A DNA stretch of 64,000 nucleotides, taken from the NCBI GenBank assembly GCA_029259745.1, contig JAJDEO010000044.1:1-64000 (forward strand). Reading direction: 5' to 3'. The DNA is from Planctomycetota bacterium (GTDB lineage: Bacteria > Planctomycetota > B15-G4). Made by a program: the position numbers and the translations under genes. Positions 32,722 through 43,000 of this stretch are shown one piece after another. Numbering within the stretch: position 1 is the stretch's first letter; every line of letters begins with the position of its first letter. The notes under the pieces were generated by a model. That model worked only from the letters and a program-made list of their open reading frames with translations, was not told the origin of the DNA and searched no databases.

Positions 32722-34499
32722 CCTGCGCCGTAGGCCGACCACAGGCCCGTGTCGGGATCCTGGTCGCTTGCGACGACGTACGTCGTGCAGCCCACACCGA
32801 TCGTCAGGTCGCGCTGCGCGTCCTGCACGGCGTCGAACTGCGTGGCGCGCCCCGTCACGTAGGCGAAGCCCATCTTGTACTGCGCGCCGACACCAGCCTG
32901 CATGGCGCCCTGATCGATGAGCAGCGCGAGCTGCATGTCCCCGACCATCGAGCCCGTGGGCGTGGCCGGCGGCGTGATGCCGCTGACGTTCGCCGCGGTG
33001 CTGACCGGGAAGGCCTTGATCGACGCCGCTGGGTCGAACGACCAGTTGAACGTGTCGGCGCCGACCCCGAAGAGGTCGATGTCCGAGACACGCGTGTAGA
33101 CGAGGTTGCTCGCCGTGCCGCCCGTGCTGTTGCGCAGCGTGAGGTCGGTGTCGAAGAAGCGTTCGCTGCGGCCGACCTTGAAGTCCTGTTCGACCGAGAC
33201 GCCGTCGCTGCCGTTGTACGGCACGATCGTCTCCGAGATGCCGCGACCCTGACGGTTCAGACCGTTGAGGTCGATGAACGGACCGAGCTTGAACGACACC
33301 GGCACGAGCGCGTTTGCGAAGCCCGGGTTGGTGAGCTGGTTACCAGCACCACCGAACACCGACGTGGCGCCGCTCGGGACGCCCGTGAGGTCGTAGCGCA
33401 CGGCCCAGCCATCAGCCGGAACACCGACGAGCATGACGTCTTCGCCGCCGATGTCGCGCGTTCCGATGAAGTCTTCGATGAACGAGCCGTCGGCCGAGAG
33501 GCCGGCGATCATGTCCGTGTTGTTCCAGATGAACGAACCGCGCTCGAGCTCGAGCGACAGCGTGTAGTCGCCAGTCGTCGCGCCGTCGTCACCCGTGAAG
33601 TCGAGCAGGGCGTCGGGGGCGGACTCGACGGCCACCGCGTGCGGTCCGCCGATCGCGATCGGCTGGGCAATCTTGCTGAGTGTGCCTGCACCGCTGTCGT
33701 TGTCGAAGCCGAGCAGATCGCCCGTCGTGACGTTGAAGACGCCGAGGATCGTGTCGGGCGTGGAACCGGTTCCGGCGTCCAGCGTCTCGGCGTGCAGAAC
33801 CGTGAGGCTACTGGCCTGGATCTGGAAGAAGTCGACGTCGTTGACCGTGTCGAGGTTGAGGCCCGAGATCAACGTCGGCATCCCGGTGACGGGCGTGGGC
33901 AGTCCGACCGAGACGCGCGTGGCCGTGGCCAGCGTGTCGTTGGGCTCGAATGCGTCAGGACCACTCACGCCTTGGGGCATGTTGCCACCCGGCCCGCCGA
34001 ACGCGTCGATGACCTGACCGCCGGTCAAGCCGAGGCGCGCGTAGACGGCCGTGTTGAACACGGACATGGGCGTGTACGTCTGACCCGCCGCGATGCCCTG
34101 CGCCGAGAGCCCCGTCAACGGGGCCGTGATCATGTATTCGAGCGTGACGTCGTCCTTCTCGAGACGGTACGTGCGCATGAGCGTCGACGTGCCGTTGTCG
34201 AAAAGCGCGACGACGTCGTCGCCGACGGCAACTGGTGCTCCGCCGGGGACCGTGACAAGCAGTTCGTGGGGAACCGCGGAACCGAGCACGACTTCACCGA
34301 CGTTCATCGTCAGGATCGTGGACACCGGACTGGCGACCGTCTGCAGCGCTGTGATTCGCGCCGTGACGATCGTGTCGGCTGCGTCGATCTCTTCTCCCGT
34401 CGTGACTGACGAGAAGAGGCTCAACAACCCGGCCGGAAGGGCGAGTGCGAGCACGAGAGCGAGCGCGCCGAGGGAGACGCGATGCGAAGTAGCATTCAT
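32709..34499 (-). CDS. secreted protein with PPC (pre-peptidase C-terminal-like) domain
   Basis: A 596-residue extracellular or periplasmic protein. Signal peptide in the first 30 residues (hydrophobic LGALALVLALALPAG). Residues 30-180 are an uncharacterised beta-rich domain. A PPC-type beta domain begins at DAFEPNDTLATATRV near residue 184, with the diagnostic EPND and later DVDFFQI. The C-terminal half is beta-rich with no recognised family. No protease catalytic motif seen, so it is not itself a peptidase. ATG 34499. Followed by a hairpin terminator. Confidence 0.75.
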   Translation of the reverse strand: MNATSHRVSLGALALVLALALPAGLLSLFSSVTTGEEIDAADTIVTARITALQTVASPVSTILTMNVGEVVLGSAVPHELLVTVPGGAPVAVGDDVVALFDNGTSTLMRTYRLEKDDVTLEYMITAPLTGLSAQGIAAGQTYTPMSVFNTAVYARLGLTGGQVIDAFGGPGGNMPQGVSGPDAFEPNDTLATATRVSVGLPTPVTGMPTLISGLNLDTVNDVDFFQIQASSLTVLHAETLDAGTGSTPDTILGVFNVTTGDLLGFDNDSGAGTLSKIAQPIAIGGPHAVAVESAPDALLDFTGDDGATTGDYTLSLELERGSFIWNNTDMIAGLSADGSFIEDFIGTRDIGGEDVMLVGVPADGWAVRYDLTGVPSGATSVFGGAGNQLTNPGFANALVPVSFKLGPFIDLNGLNRQGRGISETIVPYNGSDGVSVEQDFKVGRSERFFDTDLTLRNSTGGTASNLVYTRVSDIDLFGVGADTFNWSFDPAASIKAFPVSTAANVSGITPPATPTGSMVGDMQLALLIDQGAMQAGVGAQYKMGFAYVTGRATQFDAVQDAQRDLTIGVGCTTYVVASDQDPDTGLWSAYGAGLGE

Positions 34500-34752
34500 G
34501 GCGGGCTGTGATCCAAGATGAATCGGGCGAGCGTCCGATCGGGGCCTACAGGATGCTCGGTCGTGCGGGTGGAAGCATATGCCCTGGAGTCGTTCCCTGT
34601 GGGGTGGAACGGAGGACCTCCGGCACTGCTCCCGGTGAGAAGGCTACCGGACATTCACGATGCGGTCCACACGAGCAAATGGGCCGGTAGAAGAAGACTG
34701 TGTTCCTGATCGGCACGATGGGGCGTCGGTCTCGAACCCAGACCAATCTTCT

Positions 34753-36558
34753 ATGGACGATGACGTGGCCGAAGCGCTGACATCACACTCCGAGAGACCG
34801 GAATCTCAGAAGGGTCCCGGCCTTGCATCGCTTCTGACCGTCGTGTTCCTGGTGGTCGTCGCGCTCGTCCCCGATGCCGCTGTGCTGCGTCAAAAGGCCG
34901 TTTGGGCGACAGTTGCGCTTCTCGCGATCGTCGGTGTCGTCGCCCTGCACGGAGCGCGCAACGCGCACACGCGGTTTCGCTGGCCACGGCTTCTCGTGGC
35001 TCTCACAGGTTTGTGTGTCATCGCGGGAACCCATCTCACCCTCGGCGAGCTCACGAGTCGCCGGCTGGCATGGGACGAACTGGGGCGCTTGGCACTCTAT
35101 CCCCTCGGGGCGTGGGCGCTGGCCGTCACGCTGGAGGGCGAGGCCGCGCGGCGACGCGTCGGGACCCTCGTCTGTCTCGTGACGATCCCCGTGGCCGCCC
35201 TCGCTGTCGGCCAACACCTCGCCGACCTCCTCGGCCTACCCTTCGATCGCTACCAGCGCGCGCCCTCGACGTTCGGTAATCCCGTCTTCCTCGGCGCCTT
35301 CCTCGTGCTCGTCCTGCCCTGGTGCCTCGCGCTGGCCGCCTTCCGCCAGACGCGCCTCAAATGGCTCGGGGCCGTGGCCACGGGCCTGGCACTTCCGGCC
35401 GTACTCGCCACGGGCAGCGTGGGCTCGTGGCTCGCCCTGGCCGGTGGACTCGGCGCGGCCGTGGTGATGGTGCTTCCGACGCGTCGGCTGCGCCTGCGCG
35501 CGCTCGGCGCGGGGCTCTTGGTCGTGGTCGTCGTCGCCCTGGTGAGCGGGGACCAGATCGCGCGCGAGCGGGCCCACACGCTGATCTGGCGCGACACGTG
35601 GGCGCTCGTCCAAGCCCATCCCTGGGGCATCGGCCCGGGACAGTTCCACCTCGACTTTCCGCCCTTCGCCTCGCCCGAGCTGCTCGCGATCTACCCGCCC
35701 GGCGTGCACGTCATCAACGACGTCCACAACGAGCCGCTGCAGCTGCTCGCCGAGCTTGGCTGGCCCGGCCTCGTGCTTGCGGCGCTGGCGCTGTTCGAGA
35801 TCGTGCGGCGTGGATGGGCCGTGGTCGCGGCGCGCCCGGTCGACGACCTCGAAGCGCGTTCGGAGCCTGCGGCCGTGCTCGCAGGGCTCATCGGAACGGT
35901 GCTGCTGTCGCTCACGTCACCCGACCAGCGCTTCACCGTTTCGGCCACGCTGACGGCGTTCTTCCTCGGGTGGCTCATCGCGCTCGACCGCCGTGGGGAC
36001 GCGGCTCCGAGACACCTCGGGCCGCTCGTCCGCCTCGGACTCCTCGCGGGCGGACTGGCAGCCTTCTTCGCGGCCTGGCAGACGGCCACGGATCGCCCGC
36101 GCGCCGCCGACCTCATCCTCCCCCACCAGATCGCTGCGGCCGACGGAAAGGCGCGCGTCGCTCCGCTGGACGGCCGCCAACTCCTCATCGCGCGGCGGGC
36201 GCGCCCGTCCACGGCCGAGGGCCAGCACGAGATCGGCACGCTGCTGCTGCGCCACGGGCACTTCGTCGATGCCGCCGATGCCTTCCGCCGCGCCCTCGCG
36301 CTCGCGCCAGGCCACGCCGAGATCGTGCGCGCGCTGGGTGTCGCCGAGTGCTCGGCGGGACACTTCGACGCCGCCCGCCCGGCGCTCGAGCAAGCCCTCG
36401 ACACCTGGCCCGACGACCCCAACCTCGGCTTCACCGCGGCCTACGTCTGCTGGCGGTTGGGCGATCTCGCCGGCGCCGTGCGACACGCCGACCACGTGCT
36501 GGAGATCGAGCCCGACCACGCCTATGCGCGGCTGTTGATGGAGAAACTCCGCGAATGA
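34753..36558 (+). CDS. O-antigen ligase/polymerase-like membrane protein with TPR tail
   Basis: About 601 residues, first gene of the polysaccharide locus. About ten transmembrane spans precede and surround a periplasmic loop typical of the WaaL/Wzy_C family: PSTFGNPVFLGAFL early, then the Wzy_C region with HVINDVHNEPLQLLAELGWPG. The C-terminal 130 residues are two or three TPRs (HEIGTLLLRHGHFVDAADAF, then ALALAPGHAEIVRALG). It would join or polymerise lipid-linked glycan repeats. ATG 34753 is chosen; ATG 34660 is open but codes a non-family extension. Stop overlaps the HAD gene by 4 bp. Confidence 0.8.
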   Translation: MDDDVAEALTSHSERPESQKGPGLASLLTVVFLVVVALVPDAAVLRQKAVWATVALLAIVGVVALHGARNAHTRFRWPRLLVALTGLCVIAGTHLTLGELTSRRLAWDELGRLALYPLGAWALAVTLEGEAARRRVGTLVCLVTIPVAALAVGQHLADLLGLPFDRYQRAPSTFGNPVFLGAFLVLVLPWCLALAAFRQTRLKWLGAVATGLALPAVLATGSVGSWLALAGGLGAAVVMVLPTRRLRLRALGAGLLVVVVVALVSGDQIARERAHTLIWRDTWALVQAHPWGIGPGQFHLDFPPFASPELLAIYPPGVHVINDVHNEPLQLLAELGWPGLVLAALALFEIVRRGWAVVAARPVDDLEARSEPAAVLAGLIGTVLLSLTSPDQRFTVSATLTAFFLGWLIALDRRGDAAPRHLGPLVRLGLLAGGLAAFFAAWQTATDRPRAADLILPHQIAAADGKARVAPLDGRQLLIARRARPSTAEGQHEIGTLLLRHGHFVDAADAFRRALALAPGHAEIVRALGVAECSAGHFDAARPALEQALDTWPDDPNLGFTAAYVCWRLGDLAGAVRHADHVLEIEPDHAYARLLMEKLRE

Positions 36559-37262
36559 CGACGCGGCTCTTCGACGCGGTCACCTTCGATGCCGGGAACA
36601 CGCTCTTCACCGAGCGTCGGACACGCGACGAGCTCTACTGCGACGTCTTCGCCGACTTCGACGTCGAGGTCGAGCTCGACGTCATGGCCCGCTGGCGCAG
36701 CGAGGAGCACGCCGCGATGCCCGAGCGCGTCGACGGCCAGCCGCGCTACAGCGAGGCCTGGTTTCGCGCCTTCGTCGCGCGCCTGCTCGAGCGCGCCGCC
36801 GTCACTCGGGACGCCGAGGCGCTGCGCCTCGCGCTCGCCGAGCGGTTCGTCCACGCGTCGGCGTATCGCGTCTTCGAGGACGTGCCCGACATCCTCGCTG
36901 CGCTCGGCAGGCACGGCTATCGCCTCGCGGTCGTGAGCAACTGGAGCGACCACCTCGACGGCATCCTCGCGGGCCTCGGGCTCAAAGCGCACTTCGAAGC
37001 CGTCTTCGCGTCCGCCGTGGTCGGGATCAGCAAGCCCTCGCCGCAGCTCTACCGCCACGCGTGCGCCCGGCTCGACCTCGCGCCCGAACGCGTGCTGCAC
37101 CTCGGCGATCGCGACGACAACGACGTCACGGCGGCCCGCGCCGCTGGCCTGTCAGCCTGGAAGATCGACCGCTCGAACCCGCGAGACCACGGCGCGGACG
37201 TCGTCACAAGTTTCCGCGACCTGGCGGGCCGTCTCATTCCGGACCCGCCGGAGGGTCACTGA
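36555..37262 (+). CDS. HAD-superfamily phosphatase
   Basis: A 235-residue HAD-IA hydrolase. Motif I is D12-A-G-N-T (FDAGNTLF), with Gly instead of the second Asp, as in the REG-2/HDHD3-like group. Motif II is VVSNWSDH. Motif III lysine is in ISKPSPQLY. Motif IV is GDRDDNDV. Substrate unknown, probably a small phosphorylated sugar or nucleotide. Coupled to the O-antigen-ligase-like gene by ATGA overlap, so it may belong to glycan precursor metabolism (inference). Confidence 0.85.
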   Translation: MTTRLFDAVTFDAGNTLFTERRTRDELYCDVFADFDVEVELDVMARWRSEEHAAMPERVDGQPRYSEAWFRAFVARLLERAAVTRDAEALRLALAERFVHASAYRVFEDVPDILAALGRHGYRLAVVSNWSDHLDGILAGLGLKAHFEAVFASAVVGISKPSPQLYRHACARLDLAPERVLHLGDRDDNDVTAARAAGLSAWKIDRSNPRDHGADVVTSFRDLAGRLIPDPPEGH

Positions 37263-37782
37263 GCCCGGGTTAGTCGTGGTCGATCGTCGCGGGAGCGGGA
37301 CTGCGTCCGCAGGGTGAGCAGAATCGACATCTCTCGTCCGGTCGGCAAAGCCACGTGTCATTCGACACAGTCATGCGAGCGCAGCGCGGACGCAGCCCAT
37401 CGTCCATGAATCATCTGCGCTATCGCCCGGGTCGGCCCCGTCCGTGGGTCCTATTATTCGGTCGAAAGTGCATGACCTCAGGGCTTGCCGGAAATGACTC
37501 GGGCACATCCTGGCGTCTTACCTTCATCTTCGACGGCTCGGTTTGCTTCCTCCGATCGCCCTCGGCGCCTCTGCCCGAGGCACCGAAGGCCGCCTCGAAA
37601 CCACGGTGAGGCGTTGACGCGCCACGGAACGCGAGGGGTGCAGACCGCGTCGAGCTCTCGAGCCCGGCGCGGTCGTTTCGATGGGCGCCTCGACCGCTCC
37701 GCCCAGATCTCTACACTGCACGCCTGATTCGTGGATCGACCCCGTTGGCCACGACATTCGTGGTGAGCCTCCGAGGGGGGAC
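37263..37782. other. 520-bp intergenic region before the glycosyltransferase genes
   Basis: No convincing gene. Short open frames on either strand lack homology-like composition. It contains a 5-bp inverted repeat GTGTC-ATTC-GACAC at 37356-37369 and a candidate promoter near 37690-37717. It separates the ligase/HAD pair from the three overlapping genes that follow. Confidence 0.6.
37690..37717 (+). promoter_or_regulatory. candidate promoter for the 37783-44281 gene group
   Basis: TCGACC at 37690-37695, then 16 bases, then TACACT at 37712-37717. Each hexamer matches sigma70 at four of six positions. It supports the start of the downstream gene at 37783 rather than at the in-frame ATG 37681, which lies before the promoter. 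Confidence 0.35.
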
Positions 37783-40098
37783 GTGTTGCAGATCATCGTC
37801 ACTGGCTGTCTCGGGTCCGGCGTTACGGCGCTTGGCGCGGGTCTCCAGGCTCTTGGAGCACTCGGGGGCCACGCAGAAGCGGAGCACCGCAATAGTGGTG
37901 CCCATGACGGGCTCGGCGGGGCCGTGTTCCCGGACGTCGACGCGGCTCTCACCGACGCTCTCGAAGACGCGGCCATCGCATGGCCATACGCCGATGCTTC
38001 GCTCAGCTTGGCAACGCTCGACCCGGGAACCGCCGAGCGTGTGGGCGCGCGTCTCGTCGACGCCTTCGGAAGCCTGGCCGCGAATGCCGTCGTCGCTGAC
38101 GGCCGCGCCGCGCACCTGCTGCCGCTGATCCGCGGCGCGGTGCCCGACATCGTCACGCTCGTCACGGTGCGCCGTCCGGCTCGCGTCGCGCGTTGGGCCG
38201 AGCACACGCTCGGGACACCGCTCCCCGTTGGTTTCGCGCTCTGGGAAGTTGTCACGGCGCGTGCCCTGCGCGGTGCGGCGCCCGGCCGCGTTCTCGTCGT
38301 CGACATGGACACCTGGCGCGCCGATCCACGTGGTGCCGCGGCCGACCTCGTCGCACGCCTCGAGGCCTTCGGCCCGACGGGCCTGCGCGTTCCCGACACC
38401 ATGCCGGCCTTGCCCTTCCCGAGCGACCACGACGCCGGCGATCTCGACATCCTCGAAGCGGGCTATGCCACACCGGGTTGGTCGACTCTGCGACAGGCCT
38501 TCGGGAATGCCGAGCCCGTACGTCCGTCGCCACTCGCCGCCGATGTGTTGCGTTCGCACGCCCTGCTGCTCGACGTCGAACGACGGCGTCACGCTGCCAC
38601 GCGCGACGGTGCCGATGCCGCCGGTACAGTCGATGCCGAGAACACGCTCGCACGCCGCGCCGCACTCGAGCGCGAACACACGTTGCTGGTTCACGAGCGC
38701 GACGCGCTCAATGAGCAACTCCGCGAGTTCGAGGCGCGCGTGGCCGCGCTGCACGAAGAGCTGGCCTCATCGCGCGGCGAACTCGACTCCACCAGCGCGG
38801 CGCGCGAACGGCAGGATGCTCAACTGCGCGAACTCTCGGCGCACCTCGCCGACCTCGTCAACGAAACGCGCCATCGCGAAGCCGAACTGCAACGGCGCGT
38901 CGCGGGCGTGGTCACGAAGCTCGGCCTGCTCACGCCGCGCGTGCGTGACATGCGCTCGACGGCGAGTCGCTATCACGACCACGAGTTCGAGATCTATCGC
39001 CTGCGCAGCCGCGTGCTGAAGAAGGAGGAGGCGATTCGCAGCCTGCGCGGGTGGATGAAGACGACCAACGCGTCGGTGCCGCTCCTGCCAAGCGCGTTGA
39101 AGGATCGCATCCGGTTCATGCGCTGGAACAAGGGTGTCACGGACGAGAACATCAAGCCGCTCCCGAAGGCGCTCGATGAACTCCGCGCCGACGCTGACGC
39201 AAAGCGCGAGCGCGACAAGAAGCGTCATCGCGACATCGAGCGCGAGCTGGGGCGGCTGAAGAGCGACCTCGACGTCGGCCGTCAGCGCGCCATCGTGGCC
39301 GAGGCTCCAGTCTCGAAGATCAGTGACGTCCTCGCCGACGCCGGCGTGCCGCTGCGCGTCGTGATGTCGAAGCAGAGCCCGCGTCGCAAGCCGCGCGTGA
39401 CGTCGCACGAAGCGAAGCCGCGCGCGCTCGTCATCTACACGGCCATCTCGGGCGGATACGACACGCTCAAACGCCCCAAACACATCCCGCGCGACTGCGA
39501 TCTCGTCTGCTTCACCGACAACGCCGAGCTGCGCTCCGACGCCTGGCAGATGCGCTCCTTCGATGTCTTCCACATCGATCCCACGCGCATGGCGCGGTAC
39601 GTCAAGACGCATCCTCACATCTACTTCCCGCGGCATCGTCACTCAATTTGGGTCGACGCCAACTTGCTCATCGAAGGCGACGTGACACCGTTCCTCGACG
39701 CGCTCGATGACGACCATCCCTTCGCGGCTTTCCAGCACCCGCACCGCGAGTGCATCTACACCGAGGCCGAAGAAGTGATCAAGCGCGGCGGGCTCGACGA
39801 CGCGCGCGTCATCCAGCGACAGGTCGAACGCTATCGCGCCGCAGGCTATCCCGCGAACGCCGGGCTGACCGAGACGAACGTGCTCGTACGTCGGCACGAC
39901 GACGCACGACTCATCGCGCTGATGAACGCGTGGTGGAAGGAGATCGACAACGGGAGCAAGCGTGACCAGCTCTCGCTGAACTACGTCGCGCACCAGGCGG
40001 GCTTCGAGATCGCCCCCCTGGCCGAGCGCGGGACGAGCGTGCGCAATCACCCGGCGCTGCAGAGGTTCCTCCATGGCGCCGAAGAGGTGAAAGCGTGA
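37783..40098 (+). CDS. sulfotransferase-like domain / coiled coil / DUF616 glycosyltransferase fusion
   Basis: About 771 residues. Residues 1-200 look like a sulfotransferase domain with the nucleotide loop GCLGSGVTALG and a later RRPARVARW segment. Residues about 265-500 are heptad-rich coiled coil. The C-terminal domain (about 555-771) matches DUF616: YTAISGGYDTLKRP, CDLVCFTDN, then YVKTHPHIYFPRH and SIWVDANLLIEGD, with a WVDAN-type metal site as in GT-A enzymes. GTG 37783 is chosen, preceded by GAGGGGGG; TTG 37786 is equally near. Overlaps the next gene by 4 bp (GTGA). Probably modifies or extends the exported glycan. Confidence 0.75.
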   Translation: MLQIIVTGCLGSGVTALGAGLQALGALGGHAEAEHRNSGAHDGLGGAVFPDVDAALTDALEDAAIAWPYADASLSLATLDPGTAERVGARLVDAFGSLAANAVVADGRAAHLLPLIRGAVPDIVTLVTVRRPARVARWAEHTLGTPLPVGFALWEVVTARALRGAAPGRVLVVDMDTWRADPRGAAADLVARLEAFGPTGLRVPDTMPALPFPSDHDAGDLDILEAGYATPGWSTLRQAFGNAEPVRPSPLAADVLRSHALLLDVERRRHAATRDGADAAGTVDAENTLARRAALEREHTLLVHERDALNEQLREFEARVAALHEELASSRGELDSTSAARERQDAQLRELSAHLADLVNETRHREAELQRRVAGVVTKLGLLTPRVRDMRSTASRYHDHEFEIYRLRSRVLKKEEAIRSLRGWMKTTNASVPLLPSALKDRIRFMRWNKGVTDENIKPLPKALDELRADADAKRERDKKRHRDIERELGRLKSDLDVGRQRAIVAEAPVSKISDVLADAGVPLRVVMSKQSPRRKPRVTSHEAKPRALVIYTAISGGYDTLKRPKHIPRDCDLVCFTDNAELRSDAWQMRSFDVFHIDPTRMARYVKTHPHIYFPRHRHSIWVDANLLIEGDVTPFLDALDDDHPFAAFQHPHRECIYTEAEEVIKRGGLDDARVIQRQVERYRAAGYPANAGLTETNVLVRRHDDARLIALMNAWWKEIDNGSKRDQLSLNYVAHQAGFEIAPLAERGTSVRNHPALQRFLHGAEEVKA

Positions 40099-43000
40099 CG
40101 AAACCCCCACTGAGTTTCTGCGTCCCGCCGTCGCAGGCGAGCCGTGAGCGGCTCAAGAACGTCACGGTCGACATCGGCGTGCCGGTGCACAACAGCCTCG
40201 AGGACGTGAAGCGTTGTCTTGCGTCGATCGACGCGACGCGTGGACGCTCGCACCGTGTCATCCTCGTTGACGATGGCTCGGACGACGACACGCGCGACTA
40301 CCTCGAGCGCTACGCCGCGAAGCGCGCCAACGACATCCTCGTGCGCCACGAGACGGCGCGCGGCTACACGTGCTCGGCAAACGAGATCCTCAAGCGCGGC
40401 GATGCCGACTGGGTGATCCTGCTCAACAGCGACACGATCGCCAACGGCGACTGGATCACGCGCCTCGTCGAGGTCGGCGAGAGCAGTCCGGACATCGGCG
40501 TCGTCGGGCCGATGTCGAACGCGGCGAGCTGGCAGTCGGTTCCCAAGCGTTTCACGTCGGACGAACAACGCGACTTCGAGGTCAACGAGATCCCCGACGG
40601 CCTCGAGCTGCGTGACATCGATCGCGTGCTCGACATCACGGCCTCGGCGCCCTTCCCGCGCGTGCCGCTCGTCAACGGCTTCTGCTACGCGATGCGCCGT
40701 GAGGCGATCGACGTCGTCGGCCTGCTCGACGAGGAGTCCTTCCCGCACGGCTACGGCGAAGAGAACGACTACAGCTTCCGCGTCAGCGACGCGGGGTTCG
40801 CCCTGGTCATCGCCACGAACACGTACGTCTTCCACGCGAAGTCGAAGAGCTTCACGCACGAGCGTCGCCGCGTTCTCAGCAAGGCGGGCAGCACGGCCTT
40901 CCGCGCGAAGTACACGCCCGAGCGCATCAAGCACGCGATCGAGTCGATGCGTCACCATCCGGTGCTCGCCGAGAAGCGCCGCCTGATGAAGCGCTACTAC
41001 GAGTCGTTCCCGCCGAATCGTGACGAGTCGAAGAGCTTCTCGATCGTGTTCGTCGTCGCCTGTGCTCCGGGCGGCGGCGGCGTGCACTCGATCGTCCAGG
41101 AAGCCACGGAGATGCGGCGACTCGGGACGAACGTGCGGCTGGCGATCCCGAACGAGTTCGTCGACGCCTTCTACGAGATGTACGCCGATCTCGATCGCGC
41201 CATGATCCTCGCCTACGAAGACGACGCGGCGTTGACGAAGGCGATCGCCAACACGTCCGTCGTCGTCGGCACGATCTACAACTCGATCAAGACGCTCGCC
41301 TCCGTAGTGAGTGCGAACCCGCGTACGCTTCCCGCGTACTACGCGCAGGACTACGAGCCGCTCTTCTACCCGAACACGCGCCAGCGGCTCGAGCTGCGCA
41401 CCCAGCCGCAGACGGTGCTCGAATCGAACACCGGTCGGGAACGACGGCTGAATCGGCGGGCCGAGGCCGAGGCGTCGTACCGCGCGATCGAGCACATGGC
41501 GATCTTTGCCAAGACGTCGTGGATCTGCCGGACGATCGAGCAGTCACACAAGACACCCGTCTTCCGCGTCACGCCGAGTATCGACCACGCGCTCTACCAC
41601 CCGCCCGAGGGCTTCGGGTCCGCGGGACTGCGCCGCGACGACGCTGTCGTCCACATCGCCGCGATGGTGCGGATCACGACGCCGCGACGCGCGCCGCACC
41701 GCACGATGCGCGTCTTGAAAGCTCTGCACGAGAAGCACGGGGACCGTGTGGCGATCCACGTCTTCGGCAGCTCGCCGGAGATGATGACCCAGGAAGACCT
41801 CGTCACGGACTTCCCCTTCACGGACCACGGCGTCTGCAAGCGCGAGCAAGTCGCCGAGCTGCTCCGCTCCGTCGACGCGTTCATCGACCTCTCCGACTAC
41901 CAGGCCTTCGGGCGCACCGCGCTCGAAGCGATGGCGTGTGGGTGCGCGAGCGTCGTGCCGCAGTCCGGTGGTGCGCACGAGTATGCGCGCAACGGCACGA
42001 CGGCGCTGATCGTCGACACGAGCGACGAAGATGCATGCCTCGCGGCCACCGAGCGCCTCGTCCTCGACGCGGCGCTGCTCGGCAAGCTGCAGGCGAAGGG
42101 ACAGCGCAAGTCGCGCGAGTACACGGTGCGGCGCGCGGCCCTCTCCGAACTCACGGTCCTGCGCACGGCGTACGAGCTGGCCGGTCTCGACCAGGCACCG
42201 CCCGGCTCCGTCGAACTCGCCGTCCGCAACCCGAGCGCACGCGCTCGCACGCCCACGTCCGAGGCGCTCGCGATCGACCGCGAAGTGCTCGACTACGACA
42301 TCACGCCCGCCGAGCTCGCCGCCAATGCACGCGTGGTCGACGCCTTCCGCGCCGACCCGACGGTGAACCCGCGCCGCCTGCTCTGGATCATCCCGTCCTT
42401 CGACCACATCCTGCGCGGCGGGCTGCGAACGATCTTCGCCACGGCGACGAGCTTCACGAAGCATCACGGCTCGAAGAATACGTTCGTGCTCTACGGCCGC
42501 GTCAAAGCTCCACTCGAAGACATCAAGGCCCAGGCGCGCGAGGCGTTCCCTGAACTCGACGCCGACTTCATCGTCTTCCCCGAAGAACACAGCGTCGACC
42601 TGCTACCCGAGTCGGACGCCGCCTTCTGCACGCTCTGGACCACGGCGTTCCTGCTCGCGCGCTACAATCGCACGCGCGCGAAGTTCTACTTCATCCAGGA
42701 CTGGGAGCCGGGTTTCTACGCGGCCGGTTCCGTCAGTGGCCTCATCGAGCAGACGTATCGCTTCGGCTTCTGCGGTATCGCGAACACGCCGGGCGTCGGC
42801 GAGAAGTACCGACGCTATGAGTCGTGGGTGACGGCATTCGTGCCCGGTGTCGATACGGAGATGTTCCGCCCGCTCGACGCGCCGCGCAACGATGGCAAGC
42901 ATCGCGTCATCTTCTACGGTCGCCCCAAGAACCCGCGCAACGGCTTCCGCCTCGGCATCGAGTCGCTGCGGCTCGTCAAGAAGCACTTCGGCGACGCGGT

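Noticed and set aside
37263..37680. Small open frames in the intergenic region before the DUF616 fusion gene
   Set aside because: No ribosome site, no recognisable motif and Arg/Ser-rich composition.
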